Part shown: piece after piece, positions 26,986 through 36,665 of the stretch | Layout: every line of letters begins with the position of its first letter | Numbering within the stretch: the stretch's first letter is position 1 | Origin: DASUFP01 sp036274495 | Lineage (GTDB): Bacteria > Bacteroidota > Bacteroidia > AKYH767-A > OLB10 | Assembly (NCBI GenBank): GCA_036274495.1 | Contig: DASUFP010000080.1 | Span: 1 to 64,000, forward strand | Reading direction: 5' to 3' | DNA: 64,000 bases | The notes under the pieces: generated by a model | Told to the model about the DNA's origin: nothing | Seen by the model: the letters and a program-made list of their open reading frames with translations, nothing else | The model's database searches: none | Program-made: the position numbers and the translations under genes

Positions 26986-28032
26986 TTATCTGTTTACAAC
27001 CAGGTGCGTATAAGCGCTGCGTTTGGCGTTCCGAAATGCAATCAGGTAAATACCCGATTCAAGTGAACTGGTATTCAAGGGAAGGGAATTGGATCCCGGC
27101 TGAAGGTACACGGAGCTGATTCCGCTTACTTTTCGTCCGGTCAGATCGGTTACAATAATTACACCCTCAACAGGGGCAATAGCAGTGAATTCCAAAGTGG
27201 TTGAGTTATTTGCAGGATTAGGTGCGGCTTTGATAGAAGTTACAGGTGATAATTCTTCCAGGCCTCCTGCTATATTCCAATAGACACATGAGTCAATGTA
27301 AGCTGATGCCCAGCCGGATCCCTGTGTCGCCCACGCTTGAAAACAAGAATCAAAATAAACTTTGGTTATGCCGTGGTCGAAGCAGGTAAGCTGATCGATG
27401 AAATCGCGGGTTAAATAGTTTTGGCCGCAAAATCCGGCCGACAAGCCACCATACCCATTTTGAGAGTAGGTGTAAATTAAATTGCCCGGATGTCCGACTC
27501 CTTCAATCCATTGCAATGGCATGCTGAATGGCGAAAGGGAATTGTGCAGAAAAAAGATTCGGTGAGGCCCTGAAATTAAATTAATGGTGCTGATACTATC
27601 CAATACATAGGGGCCATCAGTAAAATAACCCTGCGTAACAAAAGTTAGCTGAATGGTGTCGCCCGGTACCATTGAAAAATCGTACAATACTTTTTCGGGT
27701 GACATAAGGTTGTCGACAAAAAGAATCTGTCTGGCTGAGGTATCCTCTCTAAGATAACCTACGGTGCAGTCATATCCCGGATTGGCATATTCTTCATGCA
27801 ACAATGCTTTAAACAGATGGCCATTAATGGTTGTGTCACCGGTTGTAGTAATTGTCCAGGCCGGGTAATTGGAATACATCGGATAACTGCATAAGGGTGC
27901 CTGTGCAACTCTTACAGGGATTACATTAAAAGTAAAATACCATGTGTTGGAAATGCTGTCGAGCATAGGCTCATATGGTTGAGCAATGGCTAAAGCCGGT
28001 AGCAACAGCAATACCCATACAAATTTTTTCAT
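26986..28032 (-). CDS. secreted protein with T9SS C-terminal sorting domain
   Basis: 348 residues from ATG 28032 (an ORF 12 codons longer exists but would hide the signal peptide MKKFVWVLLLLPALAIAQ). The mature part is Tyr- and Trp-rich with no recognised enzyme motif and several Cys. The final 80 residues form a type A T9SS sorting domain (AAPNPANNSTTLEF...VTDLTGRKV...GIYLIAF...). The protein would be exported and attached to the cell surface. A weak -7 box TAATTTTA is at 28077-28070. Confidence 0.85.
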   Translation of the reverse strand: MKKFVWVLLLLPALAIAQPYEPMLDSISNTWYFTFNVIPVRVAQAPLCSYPMYSNYPAWTITTTGDTTINGHLFKALLHEEYANPGYDCTVGYLREDTSARQILFVDNLMSPEKVLYDFSMVPGDTIQLTFVTQGYFTDGPYVLDSISTINLISGPHRIFFLHNSLSPFSMPLQWIEGVGHPGNLIYTYSQNGYGGLSAGFCGQNYLTRDFIDQLTCFDHGITKVYFDSCFQAWATQGSGWASAYIDSCVYWNIAGGLEELSPVTSIKAAPNPANNSTTLEFTAIAPVEGVIIVTDLTGRKVSGISSVYLQPGSNSLPLNTSSLESGIYLIAFRNAKRSAYTHLVVNR

Positions 28033-28134
28033 GTTGGTAAGGATTTGAAATGAAGAGCAAATGATCACTTAAAATTATAAAATAATGAAGCGTATTTACA
28101 TTTCATTGCCTAATTTTACAAAAAGGCCAATTTA

Positions 28135-29631
28135 ATGAGAGCTGGATATCCTGTTTTTTATGTATTTATATACTGTTGCCTAGCCATTTCCGCCTGTCAC
28201 GCTCAAAGTGTGTTGCGCGGAAGCGCAGATGGCAATAAGGCATTTATTGTTCCCGAGCACTTCAACGGATTTAACACGCAGATGATGCGGGGTCCCGGCT
28301 GGAAGGATCCGGGATTTATTGATGCGGTAAAGCTGCTGGAGCCCGGTCTGATCCGGTATCCCGGAGGAACGGTGGCAAGCTATTGGGATTGGAAAACCGG
28401 CTGGCTGATGAAAGGCATTCAGTTAAGGCGCGACTGGGCAAAAATTCCGGAAAATCCGATCACTCTTGACGATTTGAAATTTGCCTGCGATGCTACCGGA
28501 GCATGGCCTGTATTTGTGTTGAATATGATGAACAGCACGGTTGAGTACCAGATGGAAATGCTCAGAACGGCTGTTAAAATGGGATTGACTGTTAAATACA
28601 TTGAGCTGGATAATGAAATTTACCTTGGAGAAGAATTTTACATCCAAAAATTTCCTACCGGAAAAGAGTATGCCCTGGAGGCAAACAAATGGATTGTTGC
28701 CATCAGAAAGGAATTTCCGGAGGTGAAGATTGGTGTTGTAGGATGTGCTGAAAAAGAAATTCAGAACGAAGCGAAAAAGAAATATGCCGGCAGAAGCGAC
28801 ACCTGGAACCGCGATGTTTTTTCGGAGTTAAAAGGTGCTGACGCCATGACGTTTCACATATACGGTGGAACAGGAATGAATGCTATAAACAAAGCTTCAG
28901 GAGGAAATACATCCGGCGATAAAAGCGAATCGTTTCAAGCCGCCTTTGATAAGGCAGGAACAGAACCGCTGGTGCTTGGGATTCCCTATTCCCGGTGGAA
29001 AATTACCCAATCGTACGACTATCCGTTGCTGCCATCAAATATGAAAGTTTGGATTACCGAATACAATATGTTTGAAAAGGAGGGAGTTGTTGCCGGAACA
29101 TGGTTGCATGGAATGTATGCTTTGTTGCAGTCGCTCTTATTTATGGATGATCAGAAAACCGGATTAATTTGTTATCACAACCTCACAACTTCGGCTCAGT
29201 TTGCGGCCATCTTTAATAATGAAAATGGATTTGATAAGAGTGTCCGCAAAAAACCGACTCAAAAATATGGACTAACAGCATCAGGATATACGCTCTCTTT
29301 TTTCGGTGAGGCAATGAGAGGAACCAGAAAAGTAACTCCAGTTCGCTTTAAAGAGTCGGCATCGCTGAGAGGATTAAGAGGTTTGTCCTATCCGGCAGTT
29401 TCAGGATGGTTAATGGAGGGAACCGGTAAAAAACTGCTTGTAATGAACATGTCCGATAAGCCAAACACTGTAGATGTATCTCAACTTCTTGGAAAAAATG
29501 CATCCTGGAAAGTTATCTCTTCGGCTCCTAAATCACAGGTAGCTGCTTCATCCGATATCACCGGTGCAGAAGGTAGCGGCAGTCAATTAACACTGCCCCC
29601 GTACAGTGTTGGTTTAATTGAAGCCGATTAA
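28135..29631 (+). CDS. secreted clan GH-A-type glycoside hydrolase
   Basis: 498 residues. A signal peptide (about 1-23) is followed by a (beta/alpha)8-type region. GLIRYPGGTVASYWDW (about 71-86), the acid/base pair Asn160-Glu161 in IELDNEIYLGE and a nucleophile candidate Glu309 in VWITEYNMFE are the Asn-Glu...Glu pattern of clan GH-A families such as GH51, GH39 or GH79. A C-terminal beta domain (about 395-495) follows. Substrate cannot be read off; the flanking sulfotransferases suggest a polysaccharide, possibly the sulfated one made next door. It overlaps the end of the next gene by four bases, tail to tail. Confidence 0.78.
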   Translation: MRAGYPVFYVFIYCCLAISACHAQSVLRGSADGNKAFIVPEHFNGFNTQMMRGPGWKDPGFIDAVKLLEPGLIRYPGGTVASYWDWKTGWLMKGIQLRRDWAKIPENPITLDDLKFACDATGAWPVFVLNMMNSTVEYQMEMLRTAVKMGLTVKYIELDNEIYLGEEFYIQKFPTGKEYALEANKWIVAIRKEFPEVKIGVVGCAEKEIQNEAKKKYAGRSDTWNRDVFSELKGADAMTFHIYGGTGMNAINKASGGNTSGDKSESFQAAFDKAGTEPLVLGIPYSRWKITQSYDYPLLPSNMKVWITEYNMFEKEGVVAGTWLHGMYALLQSLLFMDDQKTGLICYHNLTTSAQFAAIFNNENGFDKSVRKKPTQKYGLTASGYTLSFFGEAMRGTRKVTPVRFKESASLRGLRGLSYPAVSGWLMEGTGKKLLVMNMSDKPNTVDVSQLLGKNASWKVISSAPKSQVAASSDITGAEGSGSQLTLPPYSVGLIEAD

Positions 29632-30614
29632 AGTAGGTAGCCCAGGGCGGCAGCAGCTTTTCGGAGTGGTTCTTCCAGCACCCGGTGAATAGAAACAGGC
29701 TGATGGCTTTGATGCGCTTTTAAAATACCTTTTCCATAAGCAATCATTTGTTGGTTTGAGTTTACACCTATAAACCTGCAAATGTTGTTTAACGATTCTT
29801 CGGGATGATCAGTTAAATTCTCATACCCTATTCTGATAAAGCGATCGGGAAACAACTTCATGGATTCAACAGCCTTATTCATGGTTACGATCCATTCGGT
29901 GGCAGCCTTGTCATGTTGAGATGTAAAAGCCGAAATAACCTGTTGGTGTTCAGCAAGTGAAGTGTCTTTTGAAACAACCTGTTCTGTAAGTAACCTCCAT
30001 TTACGCTGATTGCGTCCCCACCAGTCGTTCTGATCGTTACCATGTACGGCACTCCATTGTGCAGTAGACCTGATTGTGTCCCATGGATTTCGGTGTAAAA
30101 AAATAAATCTTGGGTTTAGGAACAGTTTATTAATGTAATCTGTCCTGAAAATCATTTCCGGGTACTTGTCAAGTATTACATGTGTACCTGAAAGTTTCAG
30201 ATAAGTCGAATAAATTGCTTTTACCAGATGCGAATTGTCCGGTGTAACATCATCAGTGCTCAGAAAATAATTGCCCGGGGTATCAGTGTAATTGCCAATA
30301 AGGTCATCAGCAGGATTGGCAAGATGCCAAATGGCCTTTGGCTCATTCAGAAATCCTATTTCCGGGTGTACCGAAAGCACTTTTCCAAGAATAGTAGTGC
30401 CGCTTCTTCCCGTTCCGGTTATAAATACAGGATGCTCCGCTGCCGGATTAACCGCTGATGTTCCAGCTTTGCGAAGCGCAGCAAATGTAATCGGGTTAAA
30501 CCATCGCCCCGATGTTGTTAACGGTCTGCCTTCAAAAAAGAAATAGGAGAGCAGCCGTGGAAAAACGCGGCCGGGATTCGAACGAATGTATTTCGCATCG
30601 AGTTGCGCAATCAT
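29628..30614 (-). CDS. sulfotransferase (last gene of sulfation operon)
   Basis: 328 residues. The 5'-PAPS loop is FITGTGRSGTTILGKVLSVHPE (about 64-85) and the 3'-phosphate motif is RFIFLHRNPWDTIRSTAQW. An N-terminal extension of about 60 residues precedes the PAPS loop. The group resembles the Sulfotransfer_3 type that modifies sugars or lipids in bacteria. It overlaps the preceding gene by four bases (ATGA-type), the last of the ten-gene run. Confidence 0.9.
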   Translation of the reverse strand: MIAQLDAKYIRSNPGRVFPRLLSYFFFEGRPLTTSGRWFNPITFAALRKAGTSAVNPAAEHPVFITGTGRSGTTILGKVLSVHPEIGFLNEPKAIWHLANPADDLIGNYTDTPGNYFLSTDDVTPDNSHLVKAIYSTYLKLSGTHVILDKYPEMIFRTDYINKLFLNPRFIFLHRNPWDTIRSTAQWSAVHGNDQNDWWGRNQRKWRLLTEQVVSKDTSLAEHQQVISAFTSQHDKAATEWIVTMNKAVESMKLFPDRFIRIGYENLTDHPEESLNNICRFIGVNSNQQMIAYGKGILKAHQSHQPVSIHRVLEEPLRKAAAALGYLL

Positions 30615-31537
30615 GCGTGTTCCAGCTCATGCTCCGCAAGCCATTCAGGCATTTTAGTAATGCCTTGCTCGGAAAGAATATGATGCAGTCGTTGATTATG
30701 CGGTTTAAAATGCTTTTTAAGGAAGTTCACCACAATCGGATTGATACTGTTTTTATCGAACGGCTTTCCGTTAAATTTATAATACAATGTCAGCAGCCGT
30801 TGTTTTATCTGCGGATTACTGCGCCAGAAAGCCTGGCCCGCTTTATTTGCCTTGACAGCCAGCTTTTGTATCGGGGCATTGCGGTATTCCAGTGAACGGT
30901 TACGAACGGTAAATGCATACTCATCGTAAAAGGAGTCGTCAATTTCGAGCCAGCTGCAAATATCTTTCATGAAATTGCGGGGATGCTTTACAAGATCGTC
31001 GAAGAATACTACTTTAAGCTGATTGCCGAATGTATCGAACCATGGATTGATATACTCATCATAGTATCCAAGTGAAATGCCGGTAAAAATCTGATGCTCT
31101 TGTTTCTCGAGATCATGTTTTGATTTCGCCAGACATTTTTCAACATATTCTTTAAGGTCAATATGCGACGGCAATTGAAAGGTTGCTTTCTTTCTTTTAT
31201 AAAATGAGATCAGCCTTTCCACAGGATCTTTCAAAATGATCAGCACTTTAACAGGGCCCAGCGTTTCTTTGATGGCATGGGCGATTTTTTCTTTACCAAA
31301 AAAATAAGCCGGAGTTGCTTCCATCAGGTATTTATTGTTATTGCATCCGGTAAACTGCGCGGCATATTCTGCTATAGGCCCCGGGGTTTTTCCATAAAGC
31401 AAAGGAAGAAAGTAGCAGGTTTCTTTATCTCTCGAGCCGCAAACTTCCGGGTGCTCAGACAGATAGTGAAACAATGAAGTGGAGCCTGCTTTATTAACTC
31501 CGGCAATGATAAAATTGGCCAGTCGGTCTGAATTCAT
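30611..31537 (-). CDS. sulfotransferase, heparan-sulfate-enzyme-like
   Basis: 308 residues. FIIAGVNKAGSTSLFHYLSEHP (about 8-29) carries the PAPS P-loop, in the KxGTT/KAGSTS form seen in carbohydrate sulfotransferases of the NDST/HS3ST type (Sulfotransfer_1). VLIILKDPVERLISFYK is the second PAPS motif. There is no membrane anchor. The polymer or precursor is probably sulfated in the cytoplasm, where PAPS is made. The Lys in NKAGST is the usual 5'-phosphosulfate ligand. Confidence 0.9.
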   Translation of the reverse strand: MNSDRLANFIIAGVNKAGSTSLFHYLSEHPEVCGSRDKETCYFLPLLYGKTPGPIAEYAAQFTGCNNNKYLMEATPAYFFGKEKIAHAIKETLGPVKVLIILKDPVERLISFYKRKKATFQLPSHIDLKEYVEKCLAKSKHDLEKQEHQIFTGISLGYYDEYINPWFDTFGNQLKVVFFDDLVKHPRNFMKDICSWLEIDDSFYDEYAFTVRNRSLEYRNAPIQKLAVKANKAGQAFWRSNPQIKQRLLTLYYKFNGKPFDKNSINPIVVNFLKKHFKPHNQRLHHILSEQGITKMPEWLAEHELEHA

Positions 31538-31573
31538 AACGCATTGAGGATCAAAGGCACCCCATTTAGCACT

Positions 31574-32833
31574 TCAAATTTGCGATTTTTCGGGCAATTC
31601 TCCTGATACTTTTTGATAAATAGCCATCAACCGTGAATAAAAAGAGGCGTCATTAAAAAGTTCGTCAGCCCATTCCTTTCCTTTTAAGCCCATTTTTACG
31701 GTATTTTCAGGGTCATTCCATAGTTTCCGGATACTTTCAGCCAGCTTATCCGCTTCGAGAGCGGGATATACCAAACCTGTTTCTCCCGGGCGGATATATT
31801 CAGGAATTCCTCCTCTGTCTGAGCCAATTATAGCCTTTCCCCTGGAGTAGGATTCGGCCATGACATAAGGGAAGTTTTCGTACCAGATAGAAGGAATCAC
31901 GACAAACCGGCTTTTCGAAATCAGCTTACCGGTAGCCTCGCCCCAAACAGCTCCTAAAAACTGAACGTTATTCACTTGCAGCTGATTGCACAAGGCTTCA
32001 AGGTATGACCTCCAGGGGCCGTCGCCGGCAATTCTTAAACGAGCTTCAGGAACCTGTTTCATGGCTTGAATCAAAATGTCGACTCCTTTTTCATCCGAAA
32101 GTCTTCCTACAAAAAGAAGATAATCCTCATAATTTGGAGAAGCTTCATTTAATAACGCATTATATGGTTTGCCAAGAAACTCCATGTTATAACCACCTTC
32201 AGGCCAGAATTCAGCTGTTTTATCCATCATAAACCTGCTTTCAAAGAGAAAAGCATTTACGTTTTTCTTGTAAATATTCATGAATTGGTGTACATATGAT
32301 TCCAGTGCACTAACGGCGCTCACGGCAAGCGAATGTTTGCAACAGTTATTGGTGAGTGCGTGATAAAAGGATCCCCCTTTACAGTCGTTGCAAATTTTTC
32401 CATGATGAAACAGACGGTAATTCGGACAAATATGTTTGTAATCATTACAGCTCATTACAACCGGAACACCGGCTTCCTTACAAGCATCAAGAATACTTGG
32501 AGTTAACGAGACGTACAGCGCAAAGACATGAACGAGATCGGGCCGAAAGCTATCAAGTAATGCTGCAAAAAGTTTTTTATTTTTTTTCGAGTAAATGGAT
32601 TCAGGGATGGCTCCTATTTTTTTGATAAAGGAACCCTTCCTGTATTCCGGTGATATGCCAAAATATACTTCAGGAGTCCGGTCGTATACATCAGTACTTC
32701 CCTTAGCATTATACTCGGTGGTAAAAATTCTTACCTCATGACCATGCTGTCGCAATATACGTGCAACATCCTGAAAATATACTTCTGCTCCTCCGACTTT
32801 CCTCCAGAATTTATGTACCAGTATAATTTTCAT
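31574..32833 (-). CDS. glycosyltransferase family 4
   Basis: 419 residues with the GT-B fold of GT4. The N-terminal domain opens with KIILVHKFWRKVGGAEVYFQD. A Cys-rich insertion (about 134-170, CNDYKHICPNYRLFHHGKIC...) is typical of a group of capsule/O-antigen glycosyltransferases. The C-terminal donor domain has GRLSDEKGVDILIQA, LRIAGDGPW and ENFPYVMAESYSRGKAIIGS with the EX7E-like Glu. It adds one sugar to the growing polysaccharide. It lies between polymerase and sulfotransferase genes in the operon. Confidence 0.92.
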   Translation of the reverse strand: MKIILVHKFWRKVGGAEVYFQDVARILRQHGHEVRIFTTEYNAKGSTDVYDRTPEVYFGISPEYRKGSFIKKIGAIPESIYSKKNKKLFAALLDSFRPDLVHVFALYVSLTPSILDACKEAGVPVVMSCNDYKHICPNYRLFHHGKICNDCKGGSFYHALTNNCCKHSLAVSAVSALESYVHQFMNIYKKNVNAFLFESRFMMDKTAEFWPEGGYNMEFLGKPYNALLNEASPNYEDYLLFVGRLSDEKGVDILIQAMKQVPEARLRIAGDGPWRSYLEALCNQLQVNNVQFLGAVWGEATGKLISKSRFVVIPSIWYENFPYVMAESYSRGKAIIGSDRGGIPEYIRPGETGLVYPALEADKLAESIRKLWNDPENTVKMGLKGKEWADELFNDASFYSRLMAIYQKVSGELPEKSQI

Positions 32834-32875
32834 CAGGTGTTTCCGGATAAAAGTGAAAGTAAATTCAAATTACAA

Positions 32876-34288
32876 TCAAAGGTAATGTTTTGGAGGGAGT
32901 ACACCTTCGAGTTTAAGCCGCCGGTATTCCGATACTACAATTCCTCCCAGCAGCCAGAAATAAAATCCAAATGACCTGAACAGGAAAGTCCGGAGAATAA
33001 ATGAATAGGGGATGCTTATAATAACAATGGCAGCCATGGCGAGTCCGAAAATTTTCAGGTATTCATCGGGCGTATATTTATAAACCAGCACCGACGCACG
33101 CATAATTTTATAAAGAATAAAGAGGTAAATAATTAATCCTATAATTCCATAATATACAAGAAAGGCTACCCAATAAACGTCATTGATAATCGGCAGGTTG
33201 TTTATAGGAATGTTTGATCCGAAAATTTCCTGGGCAGCTTTTTCGAGTGCATAATCCTGTGCCGGTCCATAGCCAAAAAGTTTTACCGACATCAGCAATT
33301 GTCCCCCGATTTCGGTGAGCACCATGCCACGCGAATATTGAAGGGTGTTTTCAAGGTAACCTGTAGTGAAAACGGATGTAATGTTTGAAATAGGATCAGT
33401 ATATTGTTGTTTAGGGTTTATATAGGAGCCATCACCTTGTCCGTTACCTAAAAATCCAGTTAAAATAACGGGACTTATCAGCAACAGAGCCAACATGCTT
33501 CCTGCAATAACTATTTTTCGTCCGCCGGTAAAATAAAATATTATAGGAAGGCTGGCAATTGCAAGTAGTACAGAGCCTCTTGAATAGGTATAGAATATGG
33601 TTAACAACATCAGCCCTAAAACAAGAAAAAGATTCATACGAATTCTTTTTTTCAACCCTGATCTTTTTTGGACTGCTGCCATCGCAACTACAAAAACAAT
33701 TACCATAAACAGTGCTAACGGAACCGAGTCGCCAAAGGTTCCGATGCCGGCACCCATTTCTCTTCCGCTTCCAAATCCGGTGGCAATAAGCTTGTATGTT
33801 ACCTGTTTGCCGGCAATTTCCAGATCGCTTGCGCGGGGATACCAGAAACCTGCAATTCCGAAATAGTGCTGGTAAGCTGTAATAAAACCCTGTACCACTC
33901 CGGTAAACATCAGTGTGTAAAAAGTAGCCTTAACAAATTTTCTGTCAAGCTGAATCAACGCCATAATATAAAACAAAGGCACATACCGCAACAAAACACG
34001 CAGTCCGAGAAACGACTGGATGAGAGGCGCCTGATTCATCGCCGTAATAAGCAATGCATACCCAATAAATATCTCAAGCGGTTTATCAATGGGAGTGCCT
34101 TCGGGCAGTTTTTTTTGTCCGGCATAACGAACCAGCAGCAGTCCGGCAAGCAGATAAATAATTACCTCAACAGCAAACCGCAAATAGCCATAAATGGTAT
34201 CTGATACCGGAAGATATTTCAGGATCAGTACTTCAAAGGGCACAAAAAGTACCAGAATAAAAATGGTCCTCGAGATTTTTAGTTTCAT
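32876..34288 (-). CDS. O-antigen polymerase/ligase-like membrane protein
   Basis: 470 residues with about eleven to twelve membrane helices and a long periplasmic loop (about 280-365, containing NPKQQYTDPIS). The wording resembles O-antigen ligase (WaaL-like) and Wzy proteins of exopolysaccharide gene clusters. No catalytic motif settles polymerase versus ligase. Its neighbours (flippase, glycosyltransferase, sulfotransferases) favour a Wzy-type polymerase acting on flipped repeat units at the outer face of the inner membrane. Four bases separate it from the sulfotransferase gene upstream. Confidence 0.8.
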   Translation of the reverse strand: MKLKISRTIFILVLFVPFEVLILKYLPVSDTIYGYLRFAVEVIIYLLAGLLLVRYAGQKKLPEGTPIDKPLEIFIGYALLITAMNQAPLIQSFLGLRVLLRYVPLFYIMALIQLDRKFVKATFYTLMFTGVVQGFITAYQHYFGIAGFWYPRASDLEIAGKQVTYKLIATGFGSGREMGAGIGTFGDSVPLALFMVIVFVVAMAAVQKRSGLKKRIRMNLFLVLGLMLLTIFYTYSRGSVLLAIASLPIIFYFTGGRKIVIAGSMLALLLISPVILTGFLGNGQGDGSYINPKQQYTDPISNITSVFTTGYLENTLQYSRGMVLTEIGGQLLMSVKLFGYGPAQDYALEKAAQEIFGSNIPINNLPIINDVYWVAFLVYYGIIGLIIYLFILYKIMRASVLVYKYTPDEYLKIFGLAMAAIVIISIPYSFILRTFLFRSFGFYFWLLGGIVVSEYRRLKLEGVLPPKHYL

Positions 34289-34292
34289 CAGG

Positions 34293-35213
34293 TTATTCGG
34301 ATGCCCAGGGCAGGTCTATTTTCAGATATTCTGAGAGTTGATGATTTGATTCCTTATAATAGGCATGAAGGAATTTCAGTGTAGCCTTCGAAGGTTGTAC
34401 GGGTTGAGCTGAAGCACCTGCGTTCAGTTGAACAACTGTTGCTTCCAGGCTATGGCCTGCTAATTTAAGTTTTTTACGGAGTCCTTCGGGTAGTTTTCTG
34501 GTAGCCGGGCGAACAGAACGTTTAAGTCGCCGGAACATCATATGAAATCCCGGACTTTTAGTCTCGGCACTGCGGTTATATATTTTAAAATCAAATCGGG
34601 TGAAATACTCCGGATCCAATTGTGAATAGCTGCAAATGGATTTACAGAACAATTCAGGTTCTGATGCAAGCTGTTCGTACAGAAATACGCCCACCCGGTT
34701 GCTTCCTAATGATTGAATATACCGTTGCAGATATGGAAAATAATTACCCTGCTGTAATGATTTAAGTTGTTGTGGCAGGTGCTTTGTATCGGCAGCTGAA
34801 TTCTGCATTTGAACGTAATCATCAAAACTCAATTTCTGATCGATAAGGCCATTCATTCTTGCAAATCGAAACCAGGAGATTAATCTTTCAACAGGGTCCC
34901 GCAAAATAAAAACCATCTGAGCCTCCGGTAATTCATTCTGAATTCTGGAAAGTGCAGTTTCTGAATAGAGATAATCAGGGGTGGCTTCAAGTCCGGTTTG
35001 CCCCGGCTTACAGCCGTTGAATAATGATGCAAAAGAAATGTTCCGGTGCCGGCGTTCTGCAGCAGCGATCTGATAGGCCGGTTCCAGAAAAAAACGTGAT
35101 TCTTTCAGCCGGCAACGGCAAATGGCCGGATGAAATTCAAAGTAGTTGAATACGGAAGTGGTACCACACTTGGTGCTACCTCCTATAATCAGATATTTTT
35201 GAGGGGAGTTCAA
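34293..35213 (-). CDS. sulfotransferase (PAPS-binding, Sulfotransfer_1-like)
   Basis: 306 residues. LIIGGSTKCGTTSVFNYFEFHP (about 8-29) is the PAPS loop, with the Lys-Cys-Gly-Thr-Thr form. QMVFILRDPVERLISWFRFAR is the second motif. It is related to the 30611-31537 protein (same DPVERLISxxxxxR) but differs across most of the length, so the two may sulfate different positions of one polymer. It lies four bases before the polymerase gene and 94 bp after the flippase gene. Confidence 0.9.
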   Translation of the reverse strand: MNSPQKYLIIGGSTKCGTTSVFNYFEFHPAICRCRLKESRFFLEPAYQIAAAERRHRNISFASLFNGCKPGQTGLEATPDYLYSETALSRIQNELPEAQMVFILRDPVERLISWFRFARMNGLIDQKLSFDDYVQMQNSAADTKHLPQQLKSLQQGNYFPYLQRYIQSLGSNRVGVFLYEQLASEPELFCKSICSYSQLDPEYFTRFDFKIYNRSAETKSPGFHMMFRRLKRSVRPATRKLPEGLRKKLKLAGHSLEATVVQLNAGASAQPVQPSKATLKFLHAYYKESNHQLSEYLKIDLPWASE

Positions 35214-35307
35214 TGTAATTCAATGTAAAGATAATGCTTCCTGCCGGAAGCAATCGGTCACAAACCTTTTATTTGACTTTTATCGGTAACAACCGTAATG
35301 GAAAGGC

Positions 35308-36657
35308 TCATCCGTTTGCGGCTATACGCCGAAAGGGCCAGTAGTAGGTTCTGATATTGAATTTTCTGCGGATGTATACCATTGCTGACAGATTCCATCC
35401 GGCAACAAAAACCATTCCTGCAATTGCTGACCCCATTATTCCCCACTTCGGGATCAATAGCAGGCAAAGCAAAATATTAATGAGGGTGCTTGATGTAATA
35501 ATATTTCTGAATGCCCGCTGGTGGCCGGTCATATTCAGAAAATGGCCTACCGAACCTGCAAAAACATTAAAAAATTGTCCGGCAATTGAAACAAGAAGTG
35601 CTGTTGAGCCGGCAGTAAATTCGGCTCCAAAGAGCCCCAGCAGCCAGTGACGGAAAAAGATAATCATCAAAAATATAGGAACGGAAGAAAAGAAGATGAC
35701 TTTGGCCGTTTGGGCAGTGTATCTGCTGAGTCCGTTTGTATCGCCTGCCGCGTACAATTGGGCAAACCGCGGTGCTGAAACAGCATTGATCGACATCAGC
35801 ACAAAAGTTGACAGTGTTGAAATTTTTAATATCACAGAATATATACCTACCTGTGCATCATCGGCAAAAATTCCGAGAATAATGGTGTTAATCCATCCTG
35901 AAACAAGCATCAGTGAACCCGAAAGCAACATGGGTGCCGACTCAGTCAGTAATTCAACAGGACTATGTTCATCGGATATTTCCAGCGTCTTGGAGGTAAT
36001 TCTTTTACGAATTAACAGGGTACTGCTGATTGCAAGTATAATTAACGCGGCAACAAATGCAATGTTAGGTAATAACGGATCAGAGTTAAATTGCGATAAG
36101 ATGCCAAGAATTACGGTACCATATAAAAAATAGCTCACATTTTGACTGTATGCATAATGACGGTGCATTCTGAATCCTCTGTAACATTCGGCGTTTATAA
36201 AGCGCAGTACCATTGGCAATACTGCAAACGACATAATACGGAAATAGGGTGTTAAATGGGGTTTGTGAAAAATTTTATCCGCTATTAGCGGAGCTGCAAA
36301 AAAATAAATAACCGTAAACACCAGGCTGACAGGGACAACAACTTTCAATGTTTTTCGGTAAACTTCCCGTATCCGGTCCCATCTGTTTTCCTGACTGTTT
36401 TTTGCGAAGTGTTTAACAATATTAAAGTCCATTCCCAGCCTGCCAATGATTGTAAAGACCATCAATACAGTAAGAGAAATAGTATGTGCTCCCAGAACTT
36501 CGGGGCCATACAATCGCGACACTAAAAGGGTAAACAAATAACCGGCAACCAGGCCACCTATCCGCACAAGAAAAGTTGAGGCACTGCTTTTCACAAGTTC
36601 AGCAAAACTTTCCTCTTTAAAATGGTTGTTGAATTTATTGTATAACCTGCGGACCAT
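35308..36657 (-). CDS. polysaccharide flippase (Wzx-like)
   Basis: 449 residues and about 12-14 membrane helices. The SSASTFLVRIGGLVAGYLF opening and the LYGPEVLG segment are typical of the oligosaccharide flippase (MOP) superfamily. Wzx proteins turn lipid-linked repeat units from the inner to the outer face of the inner membrane. Position: eight bases after cysQ, so likely translated from the same message. Its presence beside a polymerase points to a Wzx/Wzy-dependent pathway. Confidence 0.9.
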   Translation of the reverse strand: MVRRLYNKFNNHFKEESFAELVKSSASTFLVRIGGLVAGYLFTLLVSRLYGPEVLGAHTISLTVLMVFTIIGRLGMDFNIVKHFAKNSQENRWDRIREVYRKTLKVVVPVSLVFTVIYFFAAPLIADKIFHKPHLTPYFRIMSFAVLPMVLRFINAECYRGFRMHRHYAYSQNVSYFLYGTVILGILSQFNSDPLLPNIAFVAALIILAISSTLLIRKRITSKTLEISDEHSPVELLTESAPMLLSGSLMLVSGWINTIILGIFADDAQVGIYSVILKISTLSTFVLMSINAVSAPRFAQLYAAGDTNGLSRYTAQTAKVIFFSSVPIFLMIIFFRHWLLGLFGAEFTAGSTALLVSIAGQFFNVFAGSVGHFLNMTGHQRAFRNIITSSTLINILLCLLLIPKWGIMGSAIAGMVFVAGWNLSAMVYIRRKFNIRTYYWPFRRIAANG

Positions 36658-36665
36658 GCTGCCCT

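Noticed and set aside
35696..36133. Plus-strand 145-residue frame inside the flippase gene
   Set aside because: A shadow of hydrophobic codons in the flippase; no motif and no promoter.
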